DNA from: Brassica napus
Lineage: Eukaryota; Streptophyta; Magnoliopsida; Brassicales; Brassicaceae
Direction: 5' to 3'
Length of the DNA: 64,000 nucleotides
NCBI RefSeq assembly: GCF_020379485.1
Contig: NC_063446.1
Span: forward strand, 17,805,525-17,869,524
Made by a program: the position numbers and the translations under genes
Notes under the pieces: model-generated
Told to the model about the DNA's origin: nothing
Database searches by the model: none
What the model saw: the letters and a program-made list of their open reading frames with translations, nothing else
In this document: piece after piece, positions 22,001 through 33,095 of the stretch
Numbering within the stretch: position 1 is the first letter of the stretch
Layout: every line of letters starts with the position of its first letter

Positions 22001-24755
22001 GGAGGGCTTTAAGTTCCACCTTTGGAGCATTCTCCTCACTCCAATCTGGTTGGGAGGATGACGGTTTGACGGTTTTATCGGTGCCTGAGTCTTCAAGGCT
22101 GACATAGGCGACATGCTTCTCAATCGGTGAGGCTGAATCCAAAATCTCAGAAAATCCAACCACTTCTTGGTTCATGAACCCGAACTCACTCTCCTTTTGG
22201 GTCAATGCGACTTGTAGAGGATCATCAGTGTGCAACTCTTCATCCATTTCCTCCACCAGTTCAGTCAATGTATCAACCCAGAAAGTCTGTCCATCAATAG
22301 TCGGATTTTTCAGCACCTTCTCCACATTGTATCTCATCGCCATGTCTCCTAGACGTAAGTCTATATGCCCATTCTGTACATCAATCATGGCTCCAGCAGT
22401 AGCTAAAAACGGTCTGCCCAAAATGAGAGGATCTTTAGGTTCCTCTTCCAGCTCCAGAACTACAAAATCGGTAAGCACGTATCCCTTTCCAACACCAACA
22501 GGGATGTTCTCTAGTACACCGACTGGTCTTCGCACTGATCGGTCAGCAAGGACCAAGGAGATCCTTGTAGGTTTGTAGTTCGTCATGCCTAGCCTCTCAG
22601 AGACAGAGAAAGGCATTAGGCTCACTCCTGAACCCAGATCGCAGAGACTCTTCTCAAAAGTAAGTGATCCAATGCGGCATGGTAGAACAAATGCTCCGGG
22701 ATCTTCACGCTTTTTAGGCATGACATTTTGTAGAACTGCGCTACACTCCTCATTGAGCATCAACACACCCCGCTCTAGGCTCATCTTATCGGTAAGAATC
22801 TCCTTCATGTACCTTTTAAGAGAAGGTACCATCTTCACCGCTTCAACAAATGGCAATCTCACATGTAACTCCCCAACAAGGTTCTTTAGCTTCTCGTACT
22901 CACGTTCTTTGATCTTCTGCCTTGGTCTGGATGGGTATGGAGCCTTAGGAACATAAGCAGGAGGCGCCACATACACCTCTTCAGGTTCAGAGGAATTTGG
23001 CTTCGTCGACACGGGATCGGTCGATCCAGATGGACCGGATCGGTCGATCTCCTTTCCCTTGGATCGGTCGATCTGTTCTTGAGATCGGTCGATCTCTTTC
23101 TCTTTCGATTCCTCAATCGTTTTTCCACTCCTAAGTGTTATAGCATTCACAAACTCCTTGGGATTCGTCTCTGACTTCCCTGGTAGAAATCCAGGTGCTG
23201 TTCTGCTGCTGGAGGCGGTTTGAGCAACTTGCTTTTCCAAAACTTTCAAATGGGTGTTCAAAGCTTCGAACTTCCCATTAAGCTCTCCATACATGTTATC
23301 CACCTTGGTGTTTATCTCTGCAGTGCTATTCTTCTGACCTTCTAGCACCATTTGCAGCATCTTCTTAATTTCGTTATCCTGAGAAGGCTGTGACGAAGAG
23401 GCATTTCCTTGATTCTGATAGTTGTTGTACTGCTGCCTTTGCTGAAATCCTGAGTTGCCCGAGTTGTTCCCCTGATATTGATTTCTGTTCTGAAATCCTT
23501 GGTTGAACACACTCTGGTTCTGATTCTGGTTCTGCCTGTTTCCTGCCTGAGGGTAGGACTGATGTTGTGGATTCTCCACATTGTTGCTTCGGTAAGACAG
23601 ATTATTTTGCTGATTTTGATTCCATCCAAGGTTCTGATTGTAGCTCCTGTTGTAGTTTCCTTGACCACCAATGTAGTTCACATCAGCTTGCATATCATCT
23701 GAATCATCACCAACAGTTTCTTGTGAGGAACGATAGCCTTGCTCCTCCACAAATTTCACAGATTTCTGATCTCTCTTGAGAAGCATCTCAATCTTGGCAT
23801 TCAGCTCATCTATCTTCTTGGATTCATAACCAACACCCTTCTGGCTGGTGTCAAACCTTGACTTGCGGTTTGCTTTGCTGGATGACAGGTTGTTCAGCAA
23901 GGTGTAAGCTTCTTCAACAGTCTTGGTCATGAAATCACCATTACTTGCTGTGTCCATGGCATCTTGACTCTCTTCATGAACTCCATTATAGAAAATGTTC
24001 AGCAAGCTCACATCAGTGTAACCATGGTGAGGGCAGTCCTGTGTGTACTCCTTGAAACGCTCCCAAGCCTCATGAAAGCTTTCTGAATCAAGCTGCTGAA
24101 AGCTTCCAATTCTGCTTCTCAGATATGTGGACCTTGACTTGGTGAAGAAATGCTGTAGAAAAGCAGCTCTTGTCTCTTCCCATGTAGTAAGAGATCCTGG
24201 AGGGATGGACTTTAACCATCTGATAGCTTTATCAGCTAAGGAAAACGGGAACAACCTGCATTTCAAAGCGCCTTGAGGAACTCCATTATGTCTGCTGGTG
24301 TCACAGACTCGCTCAAAATGCTCCAAGTGATACATCGGGTCCTCAGACGGGTTTCCATGAAACGGATTTTTCTCCACCAAATTAATGAGACCAGTCTTGA
24401 TCTCAAAGTCTCTTCTCTCAATGGGAGGTGGGCGAATCCCAGAACGATCGGCATAGAATGCATCTGGTGTATCATAATGTGCAAGCGTCATCCTAGGCAT
24501 GCCATAGTCTCCAGCCTGTTGTCTTGCAGCTACACCAGCCTGCTGATTATCACCAGCATTGTTGCCTTCTCGTTCATTTACAGGAATTGGATTTTGCGGG
24601 TTGTCCTGAAATTGGTCTTCTTGGTGTTCAGCCATTTCAACCTCTTCAGCGGACTCAAGTCTTTTCTTTTTCACTTGTCTCTCTAGGCGGCCGAGCTCTA
24701 ACTCCAAAGGTATTAAATTCGATGATCCTTTGCTTCTAGTATGAAATCCGCTCAT
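19074..24755 (-). CDS. Athila gag-pol polyprotein, intact (1,893 aa)
   Basis: The single frame runs from ATG at 24755 to a stop at 19074. The N-terminal third is an Athila-type gag (core around residues 110-290, including [11 protein letters not shown]), then a Gln/Asn-rich stretch without a clear CCHC knuckle. Near residues 550-580 lies an EIDRS/QIDRS repeat encoded by four copies of the element's 12-mer. Protease follows ([13 protein letters not shown], about 700). Reverse transcriptase carries MCIDYRKLN and the catalytic FMDD (about 1157). RNase H carries [14 protein letters not shown] and [10 protein letters not shown]. Integrase has the HHCC zinc site (HCHS...CDACQ, about 1530-1572) and the catalytic core with [16 protein letters not shown] and the Glu of [11 protein letters not shown]. 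All key residues seen are in place. The product would assemble particles, copy the RNA and insert the DNA. Confidence 0.95.
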   Translation of the reverse strand: MSGFHTRSKGSSNLIPLELELGRLERQVKKKRLESAEEVEMAEHQEDQFQDNPQNPIPVNEREGNNAGDNQQAGVAARQQAGDYGMPRMTLAHYDTPDAFYADRSGIRPPPIERRDFEIKTGLINLVEKNPFHGNPSEDPMYHLEHFERVCDTSRHNGVPQGALKCRLFPFSLADKAIRWLKSIPPGSLTTWEETRAAFLQHFFTKSRSTYLRSRIGSFQQLDSESFHEAWERFKEYTQDCPHHGYTDVSLLNIFYNGVHEESQDAMDTASNGDFMTKTVEEAYTLLNNLSSSKANRKSRFDTSQKGVGYESKKIDELNAKIEMLLKRDQKSVKFVEEQGYRSSQETVGDDSDDMQADVNYIGGQGNYNRSYNQNLGWNQNQQNNLSYRSNNVENPQHQSYPQAGNRQNQNQNQSVFNQGFQNRNQYQGNNSGNSGFQQRQQYNNYQNQGNASSSQPSQDNEIKKMLQMVLEGQKNSTAEINTKVDNMYGELNGKFEALNTHLKVLEKQVAQTASSSRTAPGFLPGKSETNPKEFVNAITLRSGKTIEESKEKEIDRSQEQIDRSKGKEIDRSGPSGSTDPVSTKPNSSEPEEVYVAPPAYVPKAPYPSRPRQKIKEREYEKLKNLVGELHVRLPFVEAVKMVPSLKRYMKEILTDKMSLERGVLMLNEECSAVLQNVMPKKREDPGAFVLPCRIGSLTFEKSLCDLGSGVSLMPFSVSERLGMTNYKPTRISLVLADRSVRRPVGVLENIPVGVGKGYVLTDFVVLELEEEPKDPLILGRPFLATAGAMIDVQNGHIDLRLGDMAMRYNVEKVLKNPTIDGQTFWVDTLTELVEEMDEELHTDDPLQVALTQKESEFGFMNQEVVGFSEILDSASPIEKHVAYVSLEDSGTDKTVKPSSSQPDWSEENAPKVELKALPAGLRYAFLGPNSTYPVIICANLNNVETALLLSKLRKYRKALGYSLDDITGISPDLCMHKIHLEDESKTSIEHQRRLNPKLMEVVKKEILKLLSAGVIYPISDSTWVSPVHVVPKKGGITVITNEKAELIPTRTVTGHRMCIDYRKLNSATRKDHFPLPFIDQMLERLANHPYYCFLDGYSGFFQIPIHPDDQEKTTFTCPYGTFAYRRMPFGLCNAPATFQRCMMSIFTDLIEDIMEVFMDDFSVYGSSFSDCLANLCKVLERCEEKNLVLNWEKCHFMVKDGIVLGHRISEQGIEVDKAKIEVMTSLQPPRTVRDIRSFLGHAGFYRRFIKDFSMIARPLTRLLCKEAKFVFDADCLAAFQILKKSLVSAPIVQPPDWDLPFEIMCDASDYAIGAVLGQRKDKKLHVIYYASRTLDDAQIKYATTEKELLAVVYAFEKFRSYLVGSKVIVHTDHAALKYLMTKKDAKPRLLRWILLLQEFDIEIRDKRGAENGVADHLSRMRVEAETPLDDTLPEENVYVITLLEDEYLDQADCCVMRQIQDDLPWFADFANYLCAGIEPPNLKGYERKKFMRDVNHYYWDDPFLYKRCSDGLFRRCVLENEMQGILFHCHSSEYAGHFATFKTVSKVLQAGYWWPTLFRDAHEFVSKCDACQRKGNISKRNEMPQNFILEVEVFDVWGIDFMGPFPSSYGNEYILVAVDYVSKWVEAVASKTNDSSVVKKMFKTVIFPRFGIPRVVISDGGSHFINKTFDKLLKKHGVKHKVATPYHPQTSGQVEISNREIKGILEKAVGKTRKDWAVKLDDALWAYRTAYKTPLGTTPFNLVYGKSCHLPVELEYSGFWATKLMNFDIKTAAERRMVQLNELDEIRLNAYENTKIYKERTKAWHDRKIIPRDFAAGDKVLLFNSRLKLFPGKLKSRWSGPFTITEVRPYGAVVLEDNGRKFTVNGQRLKPYFTDAKPEEGTNIPLSEPDLA
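23015..23094. repeat. four copies of GATCGGTCGATC inside gag
   Basis: Exact copies start at 23015, 23038, 23062 and 23083, spaced 21-24 bp. On the coding strand they read as (E/Q)IDRS-type peptides. The same 12-mer occurs four times in each LTR and twice, inverted, in the 3' untranslated region. Confidence 0.9.
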
Positions 24756-24858
24756 TCACCTGAAAACACAAACAGAAAGAGAAAGACAGAAACATTAGAC
24801 AAAATAAAGAAAATGCTATAGTCTTAAACTGATCATTAACTCTAGGGTGACCAAATGG

Positions 24859-24876
24859 TCCCCGGCAACGGCGCCA
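24859..24876 (-). promoter_or_regulatory. primer binding site (tRNA-Asp) of the young Athila element
   Basis: The minus strand reads TGGCGCCGTTGCCGGGGA six bases after the LTR. Its complement matches the 3' end of plant tRNA-Asp(GUC) including CCA, the primer known for Athila-group elements. Confidence 0.9.
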
Positions 24877-24882
24877 AAAACT

Positions 24883-26204
24883 TGATGTCTCGAGTTTTAA
24901 CCCGATTATCTAACTGCAAGTGCACAGTAAAGTACGCAGTAGTAATACGGGATCGAATCCACAGGGACCGATGATCACACGTAGAGTTGCAGACAAGTTA
25001 ATAGCTACAGCGAATCAAGATATATTTTTGATGGTTTTTGTTTAATTTTCTCTAGTGTCACAAAGCATAAACAAGCATGTAAAAAGATGATTTAAACGAT
25101 TTGAAAACTATTTTAAAACAAACGTTGGGCATTGGGAATTCTCAGGGATTTCTTTTTAATCAAGATACAATTAATGGCAGACACAGGGATATATTAAGAA
25201 CCGTCTAGAACTCAAACACGATATTAGAATTAACCTACTTCCGTAGCGCTAATTCTCTATGTTATAGAAATCTCCACACTAACTTCCGCTGAGTTTCAAT
25301 TTCTAAACAAGCATTAAGAACAGGTTCAATATGTTCACAAAGCGCAATAACATCAACTTCCGAGGGTTAAGGACACTTTGCTCATCTAAAGTATTTTCGG
25401 AAGTTCAAACAATCACTTTCGGTGCATCAAACAATCTGAAATCATGAACTAAGTGATCAATTCAGTTCAAGCAGTAAGAAACCCATTAGATGAAGAACCA
25501 AAACGTAATCCCTTAGTCTACACACGTTTTATGAATCAAAACATCAAGAAATCCCCTATGAGAACCCCTAAACCCAACTAGATGACTACTCACACATAAC
25601 TAAGCAAGAACAAAACGATTTTGATGAAGAAAACATGATAAGATTGTATTAAAACAGAGTAAAGGTTCAGAAGATCTTCTCCAAATGGTTTTGAGATGAA
25701 CTCCTTCACAAATCTTCACAAATCACACAAAAGATGAACAAAAACTCTCAAATCTCTCTCTAGAACTTGTAAATCTCCTTCTTGGTCGCCCCTGGTCTTT
25801 TCTGAGTCTCAAAGGTCGAGTTCTTTTGTGAATTATTGAGGGGAGTGGGTAAAAAGGAGTGAAAAGCTCGTGTGTGCGTGTGGAGCCCGTAGCGCCTGAG
25901 ATCGGTCGATCCACATGGCCCGGATCGGTCGATCTCGTGTATGAAAGCCTAGGATCGGTCGATCCACATATCCCGGATCGGTCGATCTAGTGCTCTGTGC
26001 GATCAATACTTCATTCGGTCCATTGTTCGGTCCATCTTGCTTCTGAATAAATCCCGAATGCGTTCTTTTCTTTCAAGCTATCTAGTAACCTGCATATTAC
26101 ACTTAAGAACACCAAAACGCATCAAATAGACCAAAACATTAATTAAAACCGACCATTTAATTGCTCCAAAACGAGTTTAAAACCGTTAAAAACACGGAAT
26201 ATCA
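24883..26204 (-). repeat. 5' LTR of the young Athila element
   Basis: This 1,322-bp copy is nearly identical to 16173-17493; it has one extra C in the fourth 12-mer spacer and three substitutions by eye. In element orientation it would supply the promoter. The 12-mer copies start at 25900, 25923, 25953 and 25976. Confidence 0.95.
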
Positions 26205-27482
26205 TTTACGTATGTTTTTAGAGTCTTTATGTGCATTTCAGAATCTTTTTAGAGTAATTACAGGTTCAGGTGCTCACTGGAGCAAAGTGGTGAGTTTAAA
26301 GCATTTTGGAGCTTTTATGAAAGCATTGCTGAAAACATGAAAGTGGAGCCGATTATTGGAGAAAACATCGATCGACGGATCACTATCAATGTCGGTCGAC
26401 GGCGAGCCATCCGCAAAGTTTAATGATGATTTAAGGAAATTATGATATTTACCCAGAAGTTCCAAGATATTGTACCTTGAGTCTATGGTCGTCTGTTATG
26501 CTATTTATTAGGGTTTTTTTTTATGTTTTACCTAGACACGAACTTTTAGAGAGATATATTTGGAGAGGCGGACATTTCTACACTAAGAAGAGAGCTTAGA
26601 ATTGGAGGTAGAGATCTGAACTTCATAAACAGAGAAGATCTTAAACTCTCTTGTTCTATTACTCTACTTTGTTTGCTTTTCATATTTATATTATTGAGTA
26701 TTATTCACACCATCATAATGTTCCTTATGAATATGTCTGAGTAGTTTTACTGTTAGATTCATGATTCTTCAAAGGTTGATCTATGTACTATAGATTGAAT
26801 ATTAATTAGGAAATTAAATAGTTTTTCATCTAGTTGTTCTTACTGCTAAGTCTAGGCTTGATCACCCAGAACTTAGATCTTAGGATTAGTTAGGCGCAAG
26901 CTTGGTTAATTACCTGAAACTAAACTAGTATGATTTAATTAACTAGATACACACAAAAGTTGGTCTATGAGGTTATAGAATCTATCAAACCCGTTTGTAA
27001 AGCCTGCTAGAATAAATATCGATTGACGTAACGACAATTACATCAATCGATGTTTTGAAAGGTGTATCGATCGATATTCATCTAGAATCATCATTCGACA
27101 CTTTCTCTTGATTAACAAGCGGAAGTTGAGATCAGAGATCTAGTCAATAGATAATCTAAACAAACGAAAGTTGATAGACTATAAATTAAGTTTGAGTTCA
27201 GGAACAATTAATAATTATAAACTCCTAATAATCCATAGAAGGCATACTTGTCATACCTGAGAAATCACCTGAATCTATCTATTCAACTTTAATAGTTTAA
27301 AACCTAAAATCAATCATCTGAACAACTGCCTTGTTCATCAAGCCTTAGCTTCGTTTACTATATTTTAAACGTTATTTGTATATAAATTTTAAAGGGTAAA
27401 AAATATTTTTTTTTGCCCTAGGGCTCCTAACAGTGTTGAGCCGGCCCTGAAGTCACTCCTTAGGGTAATTTGAGTGATATCA
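26205..27482 (+). repeat. remainder of the old Athila-like LTR
   Basis: Together with 16132-16172 this makes an LTR of about 1,314 bp on the plus strand, ending GAGTGATATCA. It shares several blocks with the solo LTR at 9886-11249. It contains worn relatives of the young element's motif (ATCGATCGACGG, TGTATCGATCGATATT). Its last part carries a hAT-type end at 27395-27449. Confidence 0.78.
27395..27449. mobile_element. one end of a hAT-like DNA transposon inside the old LTR
   Basis: Read from the right this is CAGGGCCGGCTCAACACTG followed by a GCCCTAGGGC palindrome and an A-rich stretch. CAGGGCCGGC is a common hAT terminal repeat in Brassicaceae as I recall. No matching opposite end or 8-bp duplication of AAGTCACT is visible, so only one end seems to remain. 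Confidence 0.45.
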
Positions 27483-27486
27483 AATT

Positions 27487-27504
27487 TGGCGTCGTTGCCG
27501 GGGA
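27487..27504 (+). promoter_or_regulatory. primer binding site (tRNA-Asp) of the old Athila-like element
   Basis: TGGCGTCGTTGCCGGGGA follows the LTR end by four bases and differs from the young element's primer site by one base. It shows that the old element reads on the plus strand. Confidence 0.83.
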
Positions 27505-27644
27505 CTCTTTCTTATTACCATTTGATTAATTTTAGAATATTGTCTAGATTTTATTCCTCTGCTTGCTAAAAAGTTTTTCTTAATTTCCTGCTGACACAGA
27601 TACTACAGAAGAAGAACGAGCGTTTTGGGCGAGCATCGAACGAC

Positions 27645-28097
27645 ATGACAGATACGTCGAGCAACACTTCGGTCGAAGAATCGATTGACACTGAGCTATT
27701 GAAAGCGATCGACACCTCTCAGCCGGAAGCAGGTAAGTATTCACTTACCAAATCGATTAATGAGGAAGTAGTCCTAGGAGAACCGAAAGATCAATCATGC
27801 AACGCAAATAACCAAATCATTAATGAACAGGGGGCTGAAATCCCTGATAAAACTCATTTAACATTAATTAATGAAAATGAATTAAAATTGCCTTTGCAAG
27901 ACTACTTAGATCCTGACAGAACCTATTCCTATAGGTCAGCTATCAGACTACCAGAAATAAATATAAAAAAATCCGAGCTCAATCTCGATTTTCTAATTTT
28001 CTTATTTTGGTACGTCAAAAAATTGGACGAGTCTGAATTACATATGAGATTTTTGCTACAATGTCCACACTTAGATATTGTTCATATAGAAACGTAA
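27645..28097 (+). pseudogene. N-terminal gag remnant of the old Athila-like element
   Basis: An open frame of 150 codons starts MTDTSSNTSVEESIDTELLK and includes SIDT and AIDT peptides, then LDPDRTYSYRSAIRLPEI. Its position 140 bp after the primer site fits a gag start. The gag core, pol and 3' LTR do not follow, so the element is cut off near 28100. Confidence 0.6.
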
Positions 28098-28743
28098 TCA
28101 TTGATAAACAATTAAAAATCAGAGAATAAAAACATAGAATAAAACTCTATGTTTTGTTTTCCTCTCACAAATTCTGAGCTTCCACTTTCACTCTCCATTC
28201 TTGTTTGTAATTGATATGAACCCCATGTTGTATTATGGCTTGTTTAATGATCTGTTTAGGTATGAGTCCTTCTTTTATTTCCCCTTAGTTGTTGCATATT
28301 AATGAGCCTATCAACTTCGAAGATGCTTGTTTGTGGCGGCATTTTTGTGTATTGTGTCACATGTATGCTCATGCTCATGCACATTTCTTCACCACGAAAA
28401 AGTCTAAAGAAAATAGCTTGATGTCACGCATCCTCCAACTGCATTTATCATCCCCAACACAAAATCACACCTTCCTTGCTAGACGAGACAATCATGTACT
28501 CAAACTTTCAGGCTAAAGCTCATTTCTTCTTCCCCAAATTAAACTCTTCCTTGCTCTTAAAATATTATTCACTTTTATATCACCAACTCCTTTTATGTTT
28601 GGTGAAAGTCTTATATAGATATGACTAAACTCTGGAAATACATTCAAAGGAACTGCAAAAGCACCTTTATTAGGAAGAACCTGCAAAATTTGAATTGCTT
28701 TGGAAAGATTAGTACATATTTAGGAAATCTATCATGAACAGTC
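28098..28743. other. unassigned intergenic DNA
   Basis: A short hairpin, AACATAGA...TCTATGTT, lies at 28131-28153. A stretch at about 28668-28741 has a diverged second copy at about 30448-30515, on the far side of the Harbinger-like element. No gene is supported. Confidence 0.45.
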
Positions 28744-30243
28744 TAAGGGGAGCTTATTGTACTAAGGATTTGGGGGAATTCTGGTTTTTGTTCAAATCTC
28801 TCCTTATTGTATCTAGTATTTATAAAAGTTCTATCAAATCCACTCTTATTGAATTAATCATTTATTCAAATTCTTTCAAATCCCCCCTTATTGGAAAACA
28901 AGGATTTCACTCCTAATATTTACCAAGAGTTATTTTGAATTATTAGGTAATTGGTTTTCTAGACAAAATTCACGGGAAACAAATACCATCTAATGAGATG
29001 GTATTTCAAAATAAATAAATAAAACAATTTTTTTATCTTCTTCGTCTAATCAACGTCGTTTGTCTCTTCTTCATTAGCTTTGGTCTTTTGACAGTGCCAA
29101 GACTAGAGATATTTGAGTGTCAATTTTAATTCGATGGAGGAGTACCAAGTGCAGTTAACTATGGCGATCTACATCTTATCATGATCCCAGAGAATGCACG
29201 TCTCAGCTTGAGTCGATGTGCGGATTGCCCTTGGGTTTTGTCGTTAAACTTATGTCACGTGGAGGATTCTGATCATTTGATTATCAGGATCATGGTTTAA
29301 AGGAATCATGATTATCTAAATCTCAAACTTTTTTTTCCATCTCTTTGTGTTGATGTTCATATCCAGTTTCGAAACCATCCAAGTTACCACGACAGAAGTG
29401 GAGATTCTGGTCAAGCAAATGTATTATATCCGTGCAGACAGTGTTGAGGAAGTCACAATCGTGTGAAACAACAACCAAAGTCTTCTTCCAGCAGCATATA
29501 TATACTCCTCTAACCAGAGAACTGCTCTAAGGTTGAGATGGTTGGTGGGTTCATCTAACAACAAAAGAGTAGGTTGCACAAAGAGAGCTCTAGCTAACGA
29601 TATTCGCATCCTCAATCCACCACTGAAATGACACCTAGAACTAGGCTAAGCCACCTAAACATCCTCTTATGAAACATCAACACCCATGAGTCAAGACCTA
29701 GGACACCCGAGCACGTACATAACCAGATAATAGCATTGCACTAGAAACTAGACCTAGAACGTTTGAACACTGGTCCAACATAACTTGTTGCTGAAGGAGA
29801 GTCTGGAGTAAGAAATTGCTTCAGATGATACATCATGTGGCACTGAACGGCCGGCTGCGGGTCTCTCAAAGAGATCACCCGTAAACACATCACCACCAAA
29901 TGGGAGAAACAGAGACCAAAATAACCATAGAAGAGCAACAATAAAGAACTTTGTTTTTTTTTTTCATGTACAGTCTATTCTTCTACAGGATATGATCACA
30001 CTTTAGAAGTCCTAAGTGAAACAATTGTTATACACAAATCACGTTTGGTTTGCACTTTTTTGTATCATTGTGATATCTTTGGAAATATTTTTTTTATTAT
30101 TTTAAAAGTCTAACAAATCCCTCATCAAAACCCCTGATAAAATCCTTAAAATTCAAATAGATTCATCTAAATCCCATCTAAATCCCACCATATATGAAAT
30201 CCCTAGTATTTTTCCAAATCCTTAGTACAATAAGCCCGCCTAA
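28744..30243. mobile_element. non-autonomous PIF/Harbinger-like element carrying a gene fragment
   Basis: The ends GGGGAGCTTATTGTACTAAG (28747 on) and, inverted, GGCGGGCTTATTGTACTAAG (ending 30240) match over more than 20 bp. They are flanked by TAA on both sides (28744-28746 and 30241-30243), the 3-bp target duplication of this superfamily. The element is 1,494 bp and encodes no transposase that I can see. Its middle holds a fragment of an ABCF ATPase gene. Confidence 0.78.
29326..29637 (-). pseudogene. captured fragment of an ABCF (GCN20-type) ATPase gene
   Basis: The minus strand reads [19 protein letters not shown], then [20 protein letters not shown]. This is the ABC signature plus Walker B of the ABCF subfamily, most like plant ABCF4/GCN4. 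After a frame change near 29495 it continues [19 protein letters not shown] and NLHFCRGNLDGFETGYE, then stops. The canonical THLD aspartate is Asn here and the signature FSGGW is FSGGL. Only a few hundred bases are present, wholly inside the Harbinger-like element. It cannot encode a working transport-type ATPase. Confidence 0.83.
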
Positions 30244-31340
30244 GAAAGAAGAAAATCATACAAGACCAACACAAAAAGAGGTGTGAAATGACGTATTTAT
30301 TGTTATCCTTGTACAGTATAACCAGCTACTTTGTCGGTTGGTGAAATCCCTATATGAACAGGAGATAAATTTTGAATAGAATTAAAGAGAAGTGAAGAAG
30401 TACTTGTATCAGAAGTTGGCTAGTTACAACTAGATGAATCAAGAAGAACTTGCAAATTTCGAATTGTTTTGGAAGGTTTAGTATATAATTTGGGACCCTA
30501 TCATGAATATTCTTAAAAAGTAAAAATTCATACAAAAATCACATGTAGAAGCGATGATGGAAAAAAAAAGTCGGCCTACTACATTAATACATATCATACC
30601 ACTCCATGTTTGTGTGATATAGTATCAGAATTGAAGTTATTAACAGCGAGTCCAAGCCACCCTTTAGAGTTTGATTCTTCATTTATAATTTTTTAGTATA
30701 TCGACCTGTTCTTTGCAAGCTATAATAAAAGTAGTAATCTGCAAATAAAATAAAAGAGTGTTGATGTTACTACACAACACAATGTGACCTCTTGCCTCGC
30801 TACATGGCCGAGCCATAACAACCAAAGTTGCACTAGAAGAGTTGTCATGTGAAACGGTGTAGTCGCCGTCGTTTGAACGGTGTTTTATCTGAAGGTAAGC
30901 AGAGAACTTGAGAGAAAGATGTTTATTTTATTTGAACTTTTACTGAAGTTTATTCATTTGAAAAACCTAATTACAACTCTAGCCTTAGCTTCTCTTTTAT
31001 ATAAGTGAAAAGAACAATCTGGATACGTCACAGCTGTCTTGACAACTCATTCACCTTCACCTACGAGAGCATCAAATCGGTTGCGCAAGGGGAGGTGTGT
31101 AGCTGGCTGTGCCGTACGTTTGACTTGGCTGATAGCTTTGTTTTGTCTTGTTGTTTTGGTGACCGTTGAAGAAGCCAAAGGTGTAATGGGCCTGTCGTGA
31201 GAAGAGCCCAATGTATTCTTTCTTTCTGACCCTTTGGGTCTAATATTATCTTGCTTGGTCTCGGTCCTCCATTGTCCTCCTCGTCGTGGCTCTCACCAAT
31301 CATAGCAACAGTCTCCACTTTTATTTCCTTTACTTCTTAT
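30244..31340. other. repeat-rich intergenic DNA with an LTR-like stretch
   Basis: The segment at 30448-30515 is a diverged second copy of 28668-28741. From about 30840 to 31330 the sequence is GC-richer and has a minus-strand TATATAAAAG (31003-31012), so it may be a worn LTR, but I could not find both ends. No gene is supported. Confidence 0.35.
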
Positions 31341-31604
31341 GTTCTGAGAAGCACCTCGAACGTTCTTATCTCTACAAAACTCATACACATCACAACCAAA
31401 AAACAAGTATAAGATCAAAATGAAACTCACATACGCTTATCATAATTAAATGAGCTTATATACAGAAGAACATGTTTAGTCTTTATGACACTTGTTTCTA
31501 GTCCCAAATTCACTAGTGTGGTACTTTGATTCTAAGATCTTTACAAAAACTTACTTCCACAGCAAAAATAGAAAGAGAGGTTGTGAAATTGAGGATAAAT
31601 TTAC

Positions 31605-31990
31605 CTATGAAATCTGATCTGAGAACTTCACAAGTCCTTTGTACTTGCTCGATGCAAGGCGAGAAAGAGCAGAGAACTCTATCCTCCTTTAACATCTTTG
31701 CTGCAGAAGGAACTGCGAGCCAAGACTGTGGAAGGTCTAGAAACACCGAATCAGCCAAACCCGACAGTTTCTCATGGAAGCCTTGTCCCTTAATGTCTCT
31801 AACCTCAATAGTTACTAAACTAATGATACCGTCTGCTCAAAGTTTTCCCTGTTACAAAAGCAAGGTAAGAAGCAAACAAGACATACTTCACAAATAATAT
31901 AACCTTCTCAGACCTTGCACAAGCAGCTCGTTGCTCGTGGAAATCAAAAGAATACAACATGACCAGTTGGCGCCACAGCTCTAGCAAGTT
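31605..31990 (-). pseudogene. broken fragment of tRNA (adenine-58-N1) methyltransferase catalytic subunit gene (TRM61-like)
   Basis: Two exon-like pieces on the minus strand match TRM61, the SAM-dependent enzyme that forms m1A58 in tRNA. The first (about 31990-31904) reads LARAVAPTGHV then, after a one-base insertion, FDFHEQRAACARSEK. The second (31848-31605) reads SLVTIEVRDIKGQGF, ADSVFLDLPQSWLAVPSAAK and CSFSPCIEQVQRTCEVLRSD. They keep plausible GT-AG splice borders, so this came from genomic DNA, not a processed mRNA. A second frame fault lies near 31825. The N-terminal barrel, most of the SAM-binding part and the C-terminus are absent. Confidence 0.85.
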
Positions 31991-32010
31991 AATTAGAAAA
32001 TGAACCACTT

Positions 32011-33095
32011 CATGTGACTGATTCAAGAAAAATACACCCAGGCACGACTTCTAGATACATCACCACAAAGCTGATATCCACAATTTAAATAATCTGCGTC
32101 ATGTGGCTTAACACAGCGTCCATAGCAAGAGCCCATGGCAACATGGGCATTTGCCATGGGTTCATGGGTGTATAATTTTTTGTACGTTGTTTAAAGATCC
32201 ATTCAAACTATAAAAATTATCAAAAAGTTGTAAATTGAATTTACTTATTAAAAACAAAGCAATAAAAATCTATATTTTACTATTAGTTTTGAAATACTTT
32301 TTTTTATTTATCTCAGGTCTTAGAGCTCAAGTTTAAAAAAATATAGAGAAGAAAAAATATAAAAAATATTTATAAAAGAGTCTATAGTTTGTGTTTCGCT
32401 CAGGGCTATTATATTAGTTAAGACGTTATGGACCATAGCTCGGGAGTGCGAGCCAACATGTATACAAATTTACCCTTGTTTCTGAACACTTTCGTCCATA
32501 ACGGCTTCCTGATCCAATCAGAGTGTTTGATACACTCCAAAACGGTTCAGGCGGATCTGATATGACGACGAATCTGATGATGGTGACGACCATCTGAATG
32601 AGAGTGGATGTAAAGACGGGCGATGGCGGATCTGGAGATGGTGGATCTGATGACGATGGAAAGGAACACGGCGGAACTAAGGTAGACCGTCGCATGTGAA
32701 AGACGACGAAGGGGACGTCGAAGATGATGACAACGCCGATAGATTCAAAATTTCTCATTTTTTTAAAGAAAATATAATATAATTTGAGAATTAATATAAT
32801 TTGGTTATCTAGGGCCATTTCTCTAAATTTTAGAAAGTTTATAAATAAATAAATTCTTTAATCTAAAATGCATACACAATGAAATCTCTATAAATTAATA
32901 ATGTTGGGATTATAAATAAATAAAATTATATTATTTTATATAGATTTTTAATGTATATTAATTTATAGAGTATTAATTTAAAGAGGTTATATTTGTACAT
33001 TCAAACCGATAGATGGATATCCGGTCTCATATTTAAACAAGAACTGTTATGGACACGGAAAATTGAGTGAAAGCCGGTTAAGGTGGTTACCCTTC
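32011..33095. other. unassigned intergenic DNA downstream of the receptor kinase
   Basis: A passage with CCATGGCAACATGGG and GCCATGGGTTCATGGG near 32135-32170, then AT-rich DNA. Between 32560 and 32720 GATCTG/GATGATG-rich sequence gives a low-complexity frame (SSDPPSPDPPSP on the minus strand) that does not look like a real protein. I see no gene. Confidence 0.4.

Larger units (their letters stand above)
16168..26209 (-). mobile_element. complete, very young Athila-type Ty3/gypsy retrotransposon (10,032 bp)
   Basis: The element spans 16173-26204 with TG...CA ends and a perfect 5-bp target duplication, TTTAC, at 16168-16172 and 26205-26209. Reading on the minus strand it has a 5' LTR (24883-26204), a tRNA-Asp primer site (24859-24876), one unbroken gag-pol frame (24755-19074), a 1.58-kb untranslated region, a polypurine tract and a 3' LTR (16173-17493). 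The two LTRs differ by three substitutions and one 1-bp indel by eye (about 0.2%), suggesting insertion under about 0.1 million years ago. No env-like frame is seen after pol. It carries every part needed for autonomous movement. Confidence 0.96.

Noticed and set aside
22174..22956. Plus-strand frames of 123-134 codons
   Set aside because: They are antisense shadows of the Athila polyprotein.
24859..24881. tRNA-Asp gene end (TCCCCGGCAACGGCGCCA)
   Set aside because: It is the complement of the Athila primer binding site next to the LTR; no tRNA body precedes it.
32426..32818. 130-codon minus frame with SSDPPSPDPPSP
   Set aside because: Low-complexity repeat DNA (GATCTG/GATGATG) reading as Pro/Ser; no protein-like core.
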